Source of the DNA: Hahella ganghwensis DSM 17046
Lineage (GTDB): Bacteria; Pseudomonadota; Gammaproteobacteria; Pseudomonadales; Oleiphilaceae
Direction: 5' to 3'
DNA: 64,000 nucleotides
NCBI RefSeq assembly: GCF_000376785.1
Contig: NZ_AQXX01000142.1
Location: 124,001 to 188,000, forward strand
Made by a program: the position numbers and the translations under genes. Under the pieces are notes generated by a model. The model searched no databases. It saw only the letters and a program-made list of their open reading frames with translations, and was not told the DNA's origin. The first letter of the stretch is position 1, and each line of letters begins with the position of its first letter. Below, piece after piece: positions 55,297 to 64,000 of the stretch.

Positions 55297-58098
55297 TCAG
55301 ATTTGCTCTATATCAGACCGTTGAATAAAGGGTTGGCGATTAGCCAGTAGCGACGTAACTTGGTCGGAAGGAAGTGGTTTGCTGATTAAATATCCTTGAA
55401 CGTGGTCGCAGCCAAGCTCTCGAAGACAATTTAACTGCTCTTCTGTCTCCACCCCTTCAGCAATCACTTTCAACCCCATGCTTCGGCTCATTGCGATAAT
55501 GGCCGCCGTTATTGCTCTATCATCTGTATTGTCGGTAATATCTTTGATGAACGAACGATCAATCTTTAAAGCGTCAACAGGCAAGTGTTTTAGAATGCTA
55601 AGAGATGAGTAACCCGTACCAAAGTCATCTATCGCAAACTTAACCCCTATATCTTTGAATGCTTGCAGCGATTCGACATTTTCTCTAACAACCCCCATCA
55701 GGTTTTCTGTTATTTCCAGGTCCAGATGTAAATCCTCTGGTCGAATACCTGAAGCTTCGATGATTTTTTGCAGTCGCTGCATGGTTGAGGTTTTTTGCAC
55801 CTGCCGGCCAGAAATGTTGACCGCCATCCAGGTGTCATGGATGTTTTGGTTGTGCCACAACTGTAATTGAACACACGCAGTGTGAAGCACCCATTCCCCG
55901 ATAGCTTCGATCAAATCAGATTCTTCAGCAATACTGATAAACTGGCCTGGGTAAAGCAAACCTCGCACAGGGTGCTGCCATCGGATCAAGGCTTCTACTC
56001 CAACAATTGTCCCTCCATAGATCTCAACCTGAGGCTGATAATGCAGAATGAATTCATTTCGAGCCAATGCTTGCCGCAATTCGTTTTCTACCAACAATCT
56101 TTCATTCAATCTGTCTGTCAGAAAAGGTGCATAGAACTGATAATTGTTTCGACCTTGCTCCTTTGCATGATACATAGCTGTATCGGCTGCCTGAGCAAGG
56201 TCTTTGGCGGATAGCGCATCATCGGGAAAGATTGCAATACCAATACTTGTCGATACTGCCACTTCGCGATTGTTGATGATCATGGGTTTTGAGACAGCTT
56301 CAATAATTTTTCTTGCCAGTGTGTGCAAATACTCAGGATCATTTAATTCATTTAAAATGATAGTGAATTCGTCACCTCCAAGTCTTGAGACGGTATCTTC
56401 TTCACGAACGCTCCGTTTAAGTCTCAGAGAAACTTCCTTCAATAGTTGATCACCCGCTGCATGCCCCAACGTATCGTTGATCAGCTTAAAACGGTCTAAA
56501 TCCAGGAAAAACAGGGCAACCAATTGATTGTGCCTTTTAGCGATCGTCAGCGCCTGCTCAAGGTTGCCCTGAAATAACAACCTGTTGGGAAGCTCTGTCA
56601 GGGTATCATGATGAGCGAGAAAATTGAGATGCTCTTCGGCTTCTTTAAGGGCAGTAATGTCTGCCAGTATCGCGACATAGTGGGTAATGCTCCCCTTCTC
56701 ATCTTTAACAGCATTGATGTTTTCCCATGACGGGAAAACCTCACCGTTTTTACGCCGATTTACTAACTCACCTTGCCAGTGGCCACAAGTATGTAATTGA
56801 TCCCACATCTCTTGGTAGTATTCCGGTGAATGCTGCCCCGACTGAAGAATACGGGGATTACTTCCAATCAATTCACCGGAAGAATAGCCCGTAATGTTGG
56901 TGGCAGCGCGATTAACTGCCGTTGTTATCCCTAGCGGATCAGTAACGATGATGCCTTGATTAGTATTCTCGAAAACAACAGCAGCCTGACGAATTTCCTC
57001 TAACTGTTGCTTTAGAGCCCTGTTTGCAGATTGTGTGTTGGTATAAAAGAAAGAAAGCAGGGAACTCACTACAACACTCAATCCCAGCAAGGCAATCGCT
57101 GTATCAGGCCCTGTACTGAGTGTGTTAAAAAAGGAAAAGCCGAATTTCTCATTCGGTATGTGCGTGACGACGACCCACCGGGAGAGCTGATTGGCTTTAG
57201 GCATTGGCGCATCAAAATGCTCGGGATCGGGGCTAAAAGGATAGACAGTCTCATAAGTAAATGCCCCGTCATCGTTTATTAACCGGCCTTTACCTTTTTC
57301 CTGAATTTGCCTCCAAAGGGAAGGATACTCTCGACCGAGCGTGACTTCGTTATCATACATAAACCCCCATTCTTTGGCTTTATCCGCATGATAAAGCCAG
57401 AAGCCCTGAGCATTGATTAACATGGGGCTCCCCGAACTGCTTTCTGTATATCGAGCGAATCTGCCAAGTAAATGTGAGGCCATGTAATTGATCACCAGAA
57501 AGTCGCGTTGTTCGTTTTCTCCGGGCGACACTGGTGTTACAAAGCGAATCGTTGGTGTATGGGGGACCTCTATTTTTTCCTGCTCGATATTCAGATCCAT
57601 AGGTGAAACATATATTTCACCCGGAAGTAACTGCTGAGACTCATTAAAATAGTATCGAAGTGATTTGTCCTGAAGTTGGGATTCAGGAATAACACTTGCC
57701 CTTTTGTTACCGTATTCAATTCTGACTTTCTCTTTTCCTGTGGAGTTCAATAGCCTGATTTGATCGTACAACCCGGAGAACTTTGCAAGGTCCAGGAATA
57801 ATTGCTCTATGCGAGTCCGACTCAACTCAGAGGGCGATCTGAGATAGTCGAATAACGCCGGTGAGTGAGAAAGTAGAAGGAGATCCTGGCGGACATCATT
57901 GAGATCATGCGTAATGTTGTCTGCTGTTAACGAAACAAGCAGCGATTCCTGTTCTAGAATTTGCTTGTTATGGGTTTGAAACTTCTGGTATTCCGTGTAT
58001 GTGAATATCCCATATATAGCCGTGAATATAACAATAAAAAAAAATACACACACCTGCAAAAACGGCTTAACCAAACCATTCTCAATATCTAAATCCAC
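55297..58098 (-). CDS. Membrane GGDEF-EAL cyclic-di-GMP enzyme with PAS domain
   Basis: 933 residues from GTG at 58098 (GAGAGGA upstream; the TTG at 58203 is weaker). TM1, a periplasmic sensor of about 260 residues, TM2 (IALLGLSVVVSSLLSFFY), a PAS domain (TTAVNRAATNITGYSSGELI), GGDEF with RLGGDEFTIIL, and EAL with VEALIRW, DDFGTGYSSL and KIDRSFI. Both halves look catalytically competent, so it may make and degrade cyclic-di-GMP. It lies between the 38-bp repeats. Confidence 0.9.
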   Translation of the reverse strand: MDLDIENGLVKPFLQVCVFFFIVIFTAIYGIFTYTEYQKFQTHNKQILEQESLLVSLTADNITHDLNDVRQDLLLLSHSPALFDYLRSPSELSRTRIEQLFLDLAKFSGLYDQIRLLNSTGKEKVRIEYGNKRASVIPESQLQDKSLRYYFNESQQLLPGEIYVSPMDLNIEQEKIEVPHTPTIRFVTPVSPGENEQRDFLVINYMASHLLGRFARYTESSSGSPMLINAQGFWLYHADKAKEWGFMYDNEVTLGREYPSLWRQIQEKGKGRLINDDGAFTYETVYPFSPDPEHFDAPMPKANQLSRWVVVTHIPNEKFGFSFFNTLSTGPDTAIALLGLSVVVSSLLSFFYTNTQSANRALKQQLEEIRQAAVVFENTNQGIIVTDPLGITTAVNRAATNITGYSSGELIGSNPRILQSGQHSPEYYQEMWDQLHTCGHWQGELVNRRKNGEVFPSWENINAVKDEKGSITHYVAILADITALKEAEEHLNFLAHHDTLTELPNRLLFQGNLEQALTIAKRHNQLVALFFLDLDRFKLINDTLGHAAGDQLLKEVSLRLKRSVREEDTVSRLGGDEFTIILNELNDPEYLHTLARKIIEAVSKPMIINNREVAVSTSIGIAIFPDDALSAKDLAQAADTAMYHAKEQGRNNYQFYAPFLTDRLNERLLVENELRQALARNEFILHYQPQVEIYGGTIVGVEALIRWQHPVRGLLYPGQFISIAEESDLIEAIGEWVLHTACVQLQLWHNQNIHDTWMAVNISGRQVQKTSTMQRLQKIIEASGIRPEDLHLDLEITENLMGVVRENVESLQAFKDIGVKFAIDDFGTGYSSLSILKHLPVDALKIDRSFIKDITDNTDDRAITAAIIAMSRSMGLKVIAEGVETEEQLNCLRELGCDHVQGYLISKPLPSDQVTSLLANRQPFIQRSDIEQI

Positions 58099-58472
58099 GA
58101 AGATTCCTCTCTGTTCAATGAAGATATCCCATATAAAGCGGGTGTGACGGATAAGTGCTTTGATTTCTTGAAACCCGGAAAACCGAGTTATTGAATAAAT
58201 CAATGACTAGATTTTTATCTTTTTAATATAGAAATATTACTTTACCGTAAGAATAGTCGACCGTTAGAAAATTTTCACGATGACTCACACTTTTAATCGC
58301 CTACAGCTTACAAGGCCCTCAACCCCATCAGTAATGGCAAATAGAAAGGCACTAATGAGCAATAAAGTTATTCAGAAGATGAAGATAGAGGCCGTATGCT
58401 AATCACAGATCGCGAATTTAGCGTGCTAGAATAGAGTTGCAGTCCAGCGATGACTATATTGCCTCATTAAAT
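58099..58472. other. Intergenic region upstream of the GGDEF-EAL gene
   Basis: About 370 bases, no gene supported. It holds the promoter for the GGDEF-EAL gene and ends at the second copy of the 38-bp repeat. Confidence 0.5.
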
Positions 58473-58510
58473 GAGCAGCCAGTTTAAGGAGTTTGAGGAG
58501 TACTGAGTTT
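58473..58510. repeat. 38-bp direct repeat, copy 2
   Basis: Matches 54476-54513 with one base changed. Outside the kinase-like gene it has no coding role; it is a detached copy of that gene's 3' end. Confidence 0.85.
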
Positions 58511-58568
58511 TAGTAAAGCCTTGCTGCTTGAGTGTTTCAAGCACTTATCCGCTTGTAGATGCTCCTGA

Positions 58569-59162
58569 TTATTTACCTCTGTTATAGATTCGGCCCTCAG
58601 CCAAGCCAAAAACAAATCCGAGCAGGTAAACCGTAAATATAGAATACAAAACAGAGAGAACCCACACGCTTGTATTCCAATAAAACCCGGCAATGGCGAC
58701 TATTGTCGCAAGCAATGACAGTAGCGTTAGCCACGCTTCTTTTGCATCCCAAGACAATTTGAGTTTGCTGCTTGCCAGTCTTGCGATAATAGGGAGCAGC
58801 AAAGCAACGGTCAGCAACGTGTAAAAGGCATACCAACTAAACTGAAAACCCTCGAGCGCAGGAATCTCATCATAAAACCCCAGCACATACAGCATGGGCG
58901 CCATAATCAGTACTTCTACAAAATCTGACGCAAACTCCCAATATGTGTAATTATTCTTATCCAATACATTTTCTACGTGTTGAGAACTAAAGTAGAAAAT
59001 CACAAATAGCGCAAAAAGCAGGTTATATGGAGCATCAACACGCTTCCCGGTCCATCCATATATGAATGAAACAATTAATGTGCCCAGCACTGCTGGATAT
59101 AAAAGCGTGTACATCCAATCATGCAGCTTCAAGATGTTAGTGTTAGCCTCGTGATCACACAT
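58569..59162 (-). CDS. Six-span membrane protein of unknown family
   Basis: 197 residues. About six hydrophobic helices (LLYPAVLGTLIVSFIYGW, LLFALFVIFYFSS, VLIMAPMLYVLGFY, FYTLLTVALLLPIIARL, LTLLSLLATIVAIAGFYW, VLSVLYSIFTVYLLGFVFGL). No recognised family or catalytic motif. It may be cotranscribed with the GNAT gene upstream on the same strand. Confidence 0.6.
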   Translation of the reverse strand: MCDHEANTNILKLHDWMYTLLYPAVLGTLIVSFIYGWTGKRVDAPYNLLFALFVIFYFSSQHVENVLDKNNYTYWEFASDFVEVLIMAPMLYVLGFYDEIPALEGFQFSWYAFYTLLTVALLLPIIARLASSKLKLSWDAKEAWLTLLSLLATIVAIAGFYWNTSVWVLSVLYSIFTVYLLGFVFGLAEGRIYNRGK

Positions 59163-59220
59163 CTCCCCCTCCTGGACTCATAGACCTTTCTTTTGCCACT
59201 CAACGGTTAAATCCAAAGGT

Positions 59221-59811
59221 TCAATCCATTAAAGTCTCTAACTTTTTCACCATCAACACCCACTCCCCGCCGTGCAGGCATCCGGGGTATGGAACAACGG
59301 CCCTTGATTCAACAGGGCGATAACCCAACCTTTGATATAACTCACCAGCAACTTGGTTTTCCGACGCCACAATCAGGCTAATCTGAGTACAGCCATGGCT
59401 TCGGGCCTGTTGTTCCACATCATCCATCAGACGTCTGCCCACGCCTTTTCCCCGATACTGTTCATAGGTGGCAATGGCATTGAGATACCAGCTTCCAGGC
59501 ACCTTGGATTCAAGCTCCACCAGAGGCTGTACAAGTTCAGGATAGTCCATGAGATTTCCTATCTCATATGGATCTGGCTGACAATAGGATACCTGCATGC
59601 CCAATATCACTTCATCTGCGGTACATACCCGAGCATTTCGGTAACTGAATCCGCCTTCTTCTCTGGCCGCCCTTTTCACCCCCACTTCCAAAGCCGTTTC
59701 GCCGGGCCCGGCCATGGCTCCCCACAGGTATTCCGGAATACCCTCACCTGCAAGATTGATCAGATAAGCCAGATCATCAACATCAGACTTTATCGCTTTT
59801 CGTATTTCCAT
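59221..59811 (-). CDS. GNAT-family N-acetyltransferase
   Basis: 196 residues from ATG after GGAGGCG. N-terminal IRKAIKSDVDDLAYLINLAG; acetyl-CoA loop EQYRGKGVGRRLMDDVEQQA; SENQVAGELYQRLGYRPVES. Parent of the decayed copy at 55008-55172. Substrate unknown. Probably shares a transcript with the solute-binding protein gene that ends 18 bases upstream. Confidence 0.82.
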   Translation of the reverse strand: MEIRKAIKSDVDDLAYLINLAGEGIPEYLWGAMAGPGETALEVGVKRAAREEGGFSYRNARVCTADEVILGMQVSYCQPDPYEIGNLMDYPELVQPLVELESKVPGSWYLNAIATYEQYRGKGVGRRLMDDVEQQARSHGCTQISLIVASENQVAGELYQRLGYRPVESRAVVPYPGCLHGGEWVLMVKKLETLMD

Positions 59812-59829
59812 TGCGGTTGCGCCTCCGCT

Positions 59830-60606
59830 CTAGTTATACCCACCTTGATAAAACGCCTCCCACATCCAGTTAAAGCGTCCGTCTTCTTTCATTTTCCGCA
59901 AACCGGTATTGAACAACTCCCGGTATTGCCTGCTTTCCTTCGAGGCCCTGGAAAAGATCATGTGATAATCCCAGGATTCGAGTGGTGCCGTATAGGTCAC
60001 CATGTTTTGTTCCTGGGCTGAGAATTGAGTATGCAGATTGTAGAGGCCCACGGCCTTGTTCTCATCCAAGGCATCAAAGCGCCCGGCCAGAAGCTTCTTG
60101 AACACCAGGACATGGTCGACACTGATATCGTAGGTGATGAGTCCCATAGATTCGGCTTCTTCCAATGGTTTGGCCTTTGCGCTTCCCAGCGGCAATCCAA
60201 TTGATAACCCCCGCAGGGCTTCAATGTCTCCGTCCCAGGAAATGGGCTCTCCCTTACGGTAAAACAAAACTATTTCGCCGGTGTAAACAACATCAGAATA
60301 AAGACAGTCCTGCTCCCGCTCCGGCGTTTTCCCCCATATGGCAGAAGCATGCCAGTCACCATCCCTCACCTGGGAATAGGAACGGTTCCAGGGGAAAAAG
60401 CCATAGGTAACCTTGACGCCGGCTTCTTTGTATATTTGGGAGATGATATGGGGAACAATGCCGTAGTGCGGATAGGATTCGCTGATAAACGGCTCCCACT
60501 CACCAATCGCAATCTTGATATTCATTTGCTCTTGGGCAGCGCCCATTGTGGGAGCCCACATAAGCGTGACAAAGATGAAGCGGATGACGCAATTCACTGG
60601 ATACAT
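59830..60606 (-). CDS. Periplasmic solute-binding protein, family 3 type
   Basis: 258 residues with a signal peptide ending near MGAAQ. Begins IKIAIGEWEPFISESYPHYG and includes SQIYKEAGVKVTYGFFPWNR and LRKMKEDGRFNWMWEAFYQG, typical of the amino-acid-type binding fold. No permease or ATPase genes are linked, so it may be a sensor or serve a distant transporter. Orphan family-3 proteins of this kind are common in marine gammaproteobacteria. Confidence 0.8.
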   Translation of the reverse strand: MYPVNCVIRFIFVTLMWAPTMGAAQEQMNIKIAIGEWEPFISESYPHYGIVPHIISQIYKEAGVKVTYGFFPWNRSYSQVRDGDWHASAIWGKTPEREQDCLYSDVVYTGEIVLFYRKGEPISWDGDIEALRGLSIGLPLGSAKAKPLEEAESMGLITYDISVDHVLVFKKLLAGRFDALDENKAVGLYNLHTQFSAQEQNMVTYTAPLESWDYHMIFSRASKESRQYRELFNTGLRKMKEDGRFNWMWEAFYQGGYN

Positions 60607-60782
60607 TCAAAATATCTCTCTGTATTGCCTCAATTCTCTATCAATACCGGATGGCAGTTTGCCGTTTATCAGCAAGTCATTTGAGCATCATAGATCTTAC
60701 TGATTGTGTCTTAATGACAGAATGCCGTCCAGTTGAGTTGCGAAAGAGAAGTCAACACTCCGCTATATTCCAGGCATCCCAC

Positions 60783-61760
60783 CTAAATCACACGCGGCGT
60801 CTTGTATTGTAAAACGGAGCAATATAACTCTGTGTCGATATTACTTCCTGTCAGGACGACAGCAATTTTTTTGTCCTGGATCTTATCTTTTTCTTTCATC
60901 AATGCCGCAAGAGATGCCGCTCCAGCCCCTTCTGCAATGTTATGGGTTGCCGAATAGTACAAACGCATCGCCTGAGAAATCTCATCATCTGATACCGCAA
61001 CAATCCGCTCTGCACCTTTTGAGTAAATATCAAAAGCTTCTTTGACTGGCGACCGCACAGCCATTCCATCCGCAAAAGTGTTGGCGCTTGCGGTTTGCCG
61101 GATGCCGCCACTTTCAAAAGAGATCTTGGCGGCTTGCGCCTTATCAGAAACAACGCCAATGATTTTGGTATCCAGTTTCAATGCATCCCGAACCGTGATG
61201 AGACTACAGATACCCGATCCACATCCTATTGGCACATAGACACAATCCAAATTCTGTATTTCAGTAAAGAGCTCATATGCGTACGATGAAACACCCTTAA
61301 CTATTTGAGGATGGAAAGGAGGTACCAAAAACAGGCTTTCCTGCTTTGCTATTTCCTGAGCCTTAAGTTTCGCTTCATCAAAATCATTGCCAAACTCAAT
61401 AACATCGCCACCAAAAGCACGCATAGCATCATTTTTTTCTTTCGAGTTCCCAAATGGGACAACGATTTTGGCTTTCAAACCAACGGCAGTCGCTTCTCTG
61501 GCTTGCCCCTGACCATGATTGCCTCTTGTCGCGGTAACAATACCTTCTATTTGAGGATGCGCCTTGTTAAGCCAATCCATAAATGTGATTGCCCCACGCA
61601 CTTTGAATGAGCCTGTAGAGGTATGATTTTCGTGCTTTACCCAAACATTCGCGCCAACTTCTTCACAAATCAGGGGCCAGGCGTGTTGAGGCGTTGGCTG
61701 CATACTTTCATGAACCAAACGTACAGCTTGCTCGATTTCTTCCAAATCAAATAACGGCAT
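60783..61760 (-). CDS. Threonine/serine dehydratase-like PLP enzyme
   Basis: 325 residues, fold-type II. The PLP Lys is in TSTGSFKVRGAI (Lys53 region); the glycine loop is PIGCGSGICS; TATRGNHGQGQA holds the Asn that contacts PLP. It resembles catabolic threonine dehydratases and the EutB-type enzymes. Deamination of an amino acid is likely; the exact substrate is not settled. It is divergent from an AraC regulator that may control it. Confidence 0.82.
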   Translation of the reverse strand: MPLFDLEEIEQAVRLVHESMQPTPQHAWPLICEEVGANVWVKHENHTSTGSFKVRGAITFMDWLNKAHPQIEGIVTATRGNHGQGQAREATAVGLKAKIVVPFGNSKEKNDAMRAFGGDVIEFGNDFDEAKLKAQEIAKQESLFLVPPFHPQIVKGVSSYAYELFTEIQNLDCVYVPIGCGSGICSLITVRDALKLDTKIIGVVSDKAQAAKISFESGGIRQTASANTFADGMAVRSPVKEAFDIYSKGAERIVAVSDDEISQAMRLYYSATHNIAEGAGAASLAALMKEKDKIQDKKIAVVLTGSNIDTELYCSVLQYKTPRVI

Positions 61761-61896
61761 AGGTCACCTACAATCACATGAGAGAGCGCCTATTAAACAG
61801 GCAGCAGTGACACGACGCTTTCAAAAAACTGACCTAAAATGCCTGAATGAGCACATTCACGATGCAAATCTTGAGATCTGGCAGTAATATTTGTCC

Positions 61897-62712
61897 ATGC
61901 AACACTCATCCGGAACCACATTTGACATGATCGAAGAACCTGTGCGCCGGTTTCGCACAGAGGCTTTAGAGCTGACGCTACTTCCCAGAAGGTGCTACAA
62001 CGCTTCTTACACCCCCGAAGTTTCTGTTATTGGTTTTGCATTTGAACATCAAAGAGGCGTTCATTCATTTGCGAGTGACAGAAAGCTCGATTTTTTCGCA
62101 CACCCCAACAGCCTGGCCTATGTTCCCGCGGGTTGCGATGTCTATTCGACCTCTGACATTGGAGGGGAATACCTGACATTAACATTCGACAAAGCGTTTT
62201 GGGGGGAGGCTTTTCCTCAATATCGTTTTAACAATGCGATTAGCCAATCAGCCATCAAAAACGCTTATAAAGTTAGAAATAGGCTATTGAGTAACACTCC
62301 TGTCTGCTCTCTGGAAATGGAAGACTGTGCTTTGAGCTTGTACGAGGCGGTCAGTGAAGAATTTGATAGCAATAATGAACAAAACAGATTCAGTAGATAT
62401 ATGACAGGCTATAGGCTTAAGTTTATTTGCAACTATATTGACGACAATATTGATAATCCCCTCTCAATCCAGGAGCTGGCAAATACCCTCGATCTCTCCA
62501 GCGGGTTCTTCTCAAGAGCCTTTAAAGCCTGTTTAGGCAAATCTCCCCATGACTACATCATTGATCGGAGGATTTATAAAGCCCGCTCAATGATGAAATC
62601 TGCCAAAGATTTATCATCTATTGCCTATGCATCGGGTTTTTCGTCTCATGCCCACATGAGTTACGCCTTCAAAAGAAGATTAGGATTAAATCCAGCACAG
62701 TTGAGAAATTGA
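61897..62712 (+). CDS. AraC-family transcriptional regulator
   Basis: 271 residues from ATG at 61897 (a TTG at 61891 is possible). N-terminal ligand-like domain, then two helix-turn-helix motifs: NPLSIQELANTLDLSSGFFS and SSIAYASGFSSHAHMSYAFK, with CLGKSPHDYIIDRRIYKARS between. Likely controls the divergent dehydratase gene 130 bases away. Confidence 0.85.
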   Translation: MQHSSGTTFDMIEEPVRRFRTEALELTLLPRRCYNASYTPEVSVIGFAFEHQRGVHSFASDRKLDFFAHPNSLAYVPAGCDVYSTSDIGGEYLTLTFDKAFWGEAFPQYRFNNAISQSAIKNAYKVRNRLLSNTPVCSLEMEDCALSLYEAVSEEFDSNNEQNRFSRYMTGYRLKFICNYIDDNIDNPLSIQELANTLDLSSGFFSRAFKACLGKSPHDYIIDRRIYKARSMMKSAKDLSSIAYASGFSSHAHMSYAFKRRLGLNPAQLRN

Positions 62713-62870
62713 GGGCAGCCAACGATCCCCCCTTTCCACGAATGCAGCAATACAGGCACCCTTTACTTTTTCAATGGAGTCAGAAAAGTGGAGAATGTAT
62801 CTTCAGACACTAAAATTGAAAAACGCGCATGCGCGCACTACAAACGTTATGCCGAAGAGAATGCTATCTG

Positions 62871-63446
62871 ATGCCTGAGCCACATCCATTGAAAATCATG
62901 ACATTCAAAGCACCGAAAGATCTCGGCCAGTGGCTCAAGGAGAACCATGCCTCTGAAAATGAACTTTGGGTCAAAATATACAAGAAAAATACCGGGCTTC
63001 AGAGCGTAAGCTGGAATGATGTTGTGATAGAGGCTCTCTGCTGGGGTTGGATTGATGGTATTAGGAAGTCAATGGATAACCAAGCCTACCTGCAGCGTAT
63101 TACCCCCAGAAAATCGGGAAGCAACTGGTCTAAAAGGAACACAGAGCATGCGGAACGTTTGATAAGCGAGGGGCGAATGATGGAGCCAGGGCTAGCACAT
63201 ATTCGTGCTGCAAAAGCGGACGGGCGTTGGGAAAAAGCCTATGTCGTCAGTGAAATAGATGTGCCCGTGGATTTCCTGGCAGCGCTGGAAAGCAAACCAG
63301 AGGCGAAAGAGTTTTTTGAAACCCTCACTAAATCGAGCCGTTATACTATTGCATACGGGTTGATGAGTGCAAAGAAACCCGAAACCAGATTAAGGCGGTT
63401 TGAAAAATTCATGACCATGCTGGTTAACAACGAAAAGCCTGGGTAA
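62871..63446 (+). CDS. YdeI/OmpD-associated family protein
   Basis: 191 residues from ATG at 62871, chosen because the family starts near LKIMTFKAPKDLGQWLKENH. Conserved ENELWVKIYKKNTG, EALCWGWIDGIRKSMD, RITPRKSGSNWSKRN. Members are linked by name to bacteriocin protection or OmpD association; the biochemical role is unclear. Cytoplasmic. Confidence 0.8.
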   Translation: MPEPHPLKIMTFKAPKDLGQWLKENHASENELWVKIYKKNTGLQSVSWNDVVIEALCWGWIDGIRKSMDNQAYLQRITPRKSGSNWSKRNTEHAERLISEGRMMEPGLAHIRAAKADGRWEKAYVVSEIDVPVDFLAALESKPEAKEFFETLTKSSRYTIAYGLMSAKKPETRLRRFEKFMTMLVNNEKPG

Positions 63447-63494
63447 GTGGAATTTGGCATCCTCTGTATCTGGAAAAGCTCATAGGCTGAACTT

Positions 63495-63536
63495 GACCTG
63501 ACAGACACCTCCTAAAAAAACGGTACCTGTCAGATC
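63495..63536. repeat. Imperfect inverted repeat with an A-rich loop
   Basis: GACCTGACAG pairs with CTGTCAGATC, one mismatch, around a 22-base loop that includes AAAAAAA. It lies in a gene-free stretch and looks like a REP-type or mobile repeat; on one strand it could also terminate transcription. Confidence 0.35.
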
Positions 63537-63643
63537 TGAACGTCTACACCTTGTTTTTTTGGGGACCTACTTTTCTCCCCAACACCGTGCCAGTCGATGC
63601 CCGATAAACATCAATGGTGCATAGACTGGCAGGTAAAGCTAAA

Positions 63644-64000
63644 TTACCGGAATCCCTTATAGCTTGAACGCTTTAACAACTTAGGCCGCAGCTGCACATT
63701 GCCAGGGTTGTTTCTGCTATTTGATGGGGGAATCACCTCCTCTGTATTTTTATCAAAGGCCTCTTTCGAGCTCAAATCACTCATCAAACTGTCGATCATT
63801 TTTCTGTCCCGATCCCAGAATACAAACAGATGTACGTATGTTCGTTTGTGAATACTGCCGTCCGGTTGATGTGTCATTTCAACTTCAATAGGTAAGGAGT
63901 ACTTGAACATAATCGGGTCGATCGGTTTGCGAAAAATAAATGACGTTCCACCGTGAGGGGCACGCTGCATCCAGATATCAAAATCCCCCAATGCTTGCTG
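63644..64000 (-). CDS. Hypothetical protein, start beyond the window
   Basis: At least 118 residues; the frame stays open to the right edge, so the true start is outside. It reads DFDIWMQRAPHGGTSFIFRK, then FKYSLPIEVEMTHQPDGSIH and YVHLFVFWDRDRKMIDSLMS. No family recognised. Confidence 0.5.
   Translation of the reverse strand, partial: QQALGDFDIWMQRAPHGGTSFIFRKPIDPIMFKYSLPIEVEMTHQPDGSIHKRTYVHLFVFWDRDRKMIDSLMSDLSSKEAFDKNTEEVIPPSNSRNNPGNVQLRPKLLKRSSYKGFR

Noticed and set aside
1-64000. CRISPR array, tRNA, rRNA, prophage or intact insertion sequence
   Set aside because: I saw no spaced direct repeats, cloverleaf, rRNA core sequence, transposase or phage gene. The DUF11 repeats and the 18-bp array are coding or local repeats.

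Overview
The window reads as chromosomal DNA of a marine-type gammaproteobacterium of roughly even base composition. The grounds are an ElaA-type acetyltransferase, a SirB2 remnant, a DUF3103-like and a DUF5062-like protein, a FixJ-type regulator, a three-lipoprotein CsgG/DUF4810/DUF799 operon, many lipoproteins and periplasmic proteins, and a heavy load of cyclic-di-GMP proteins. I do not assign a genus. There are no rRNA, tRNA, CRISPR, prophage or intact insertion-sequence genes that I can see.

Layout. 1-10 kb: a FixJ-type regulator, an M23 peptidase, the radical-SAM enzyme AmrS, an AlkB-type demethylase, a voltage-gated K+ channel, a Lon-like AAA protease, a PilZ protein and molybdenum-cofactor genes (mobA, moaE). 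10-15.7 kb: a frameshifted sirB2, two small hypotheticals, an overlapping glgC-glgP pair and a second PilZ protein. 15.8-27.5 kb, all on the minus strand: one long operon, hoxF-hoxU-hoxY-hoxH-hoxW-hypA-hypB-hypF-hypC-hypD-hypE. It encodes a bidirectional NAD-linked [NiFe]-hydrogenase (group 3d type) with its complete maturation set. In front of hoxF lies an FNR/ANR-like box placed exactly as in a class II FNR promoter.

27.7-34 kb: an orphan MalK/MsmX-type ABC ATPase, the three-lipoprotein operon, two membrane diguanylate cyclases and a Cys-rich lipoprotein. 34-40.5 kb: a 1028-residue lipoprotein cytochrome with six CxxCH haem sites, an ElaA acetyltransferase and a secreted protein with four DUF11-like repeats. 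41.7-45.2 kb: a GspE-type ATPase fused to a receiver-like domain, divergent from a prepilin with a Cys/His-rich tail and a single-span membrane protein; this could be a small uncharacterised pilus or pseudopilus system. 45.3-49.3 kb: small hypotheticals, an SGNH hydrolase, a DUF3103-like protein, decayed membrane-protein genes (one with an in-frame TGA) and a GNAT.

49.4-54.9 kb holds the least familiar locus. A VWA lipoprotein and a large coiled-coil membrane protein lie on one strand. Divergent from them are an OmpR-like regulator, a histidine-kinase-like protein without a recognisable phosphoacceptor box, and a four-span membrane protein. 54.5-59.8 kb shows a segmental duplication: a 38-bp direct repeat, an internally deleted GNAT copy, and a GGDEF-EAL protein between the repeats. 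The window ends with a solute-binding protein, a fold-type II PLP dehydratase divergent from an AraC regulator, a YdeI-like protein and a gene cut by the window edge.

How the genes may work together. The hydrogenase operon is self-contained and links H2 to NAD(H). glgC/glgP store and release glucan. Three GGDEF proteins and two PilZ proteins suggest strong cyclic-di-GMP control of surface life, which would fit the pilin-like and secreted repeat proteins. These links are inference.
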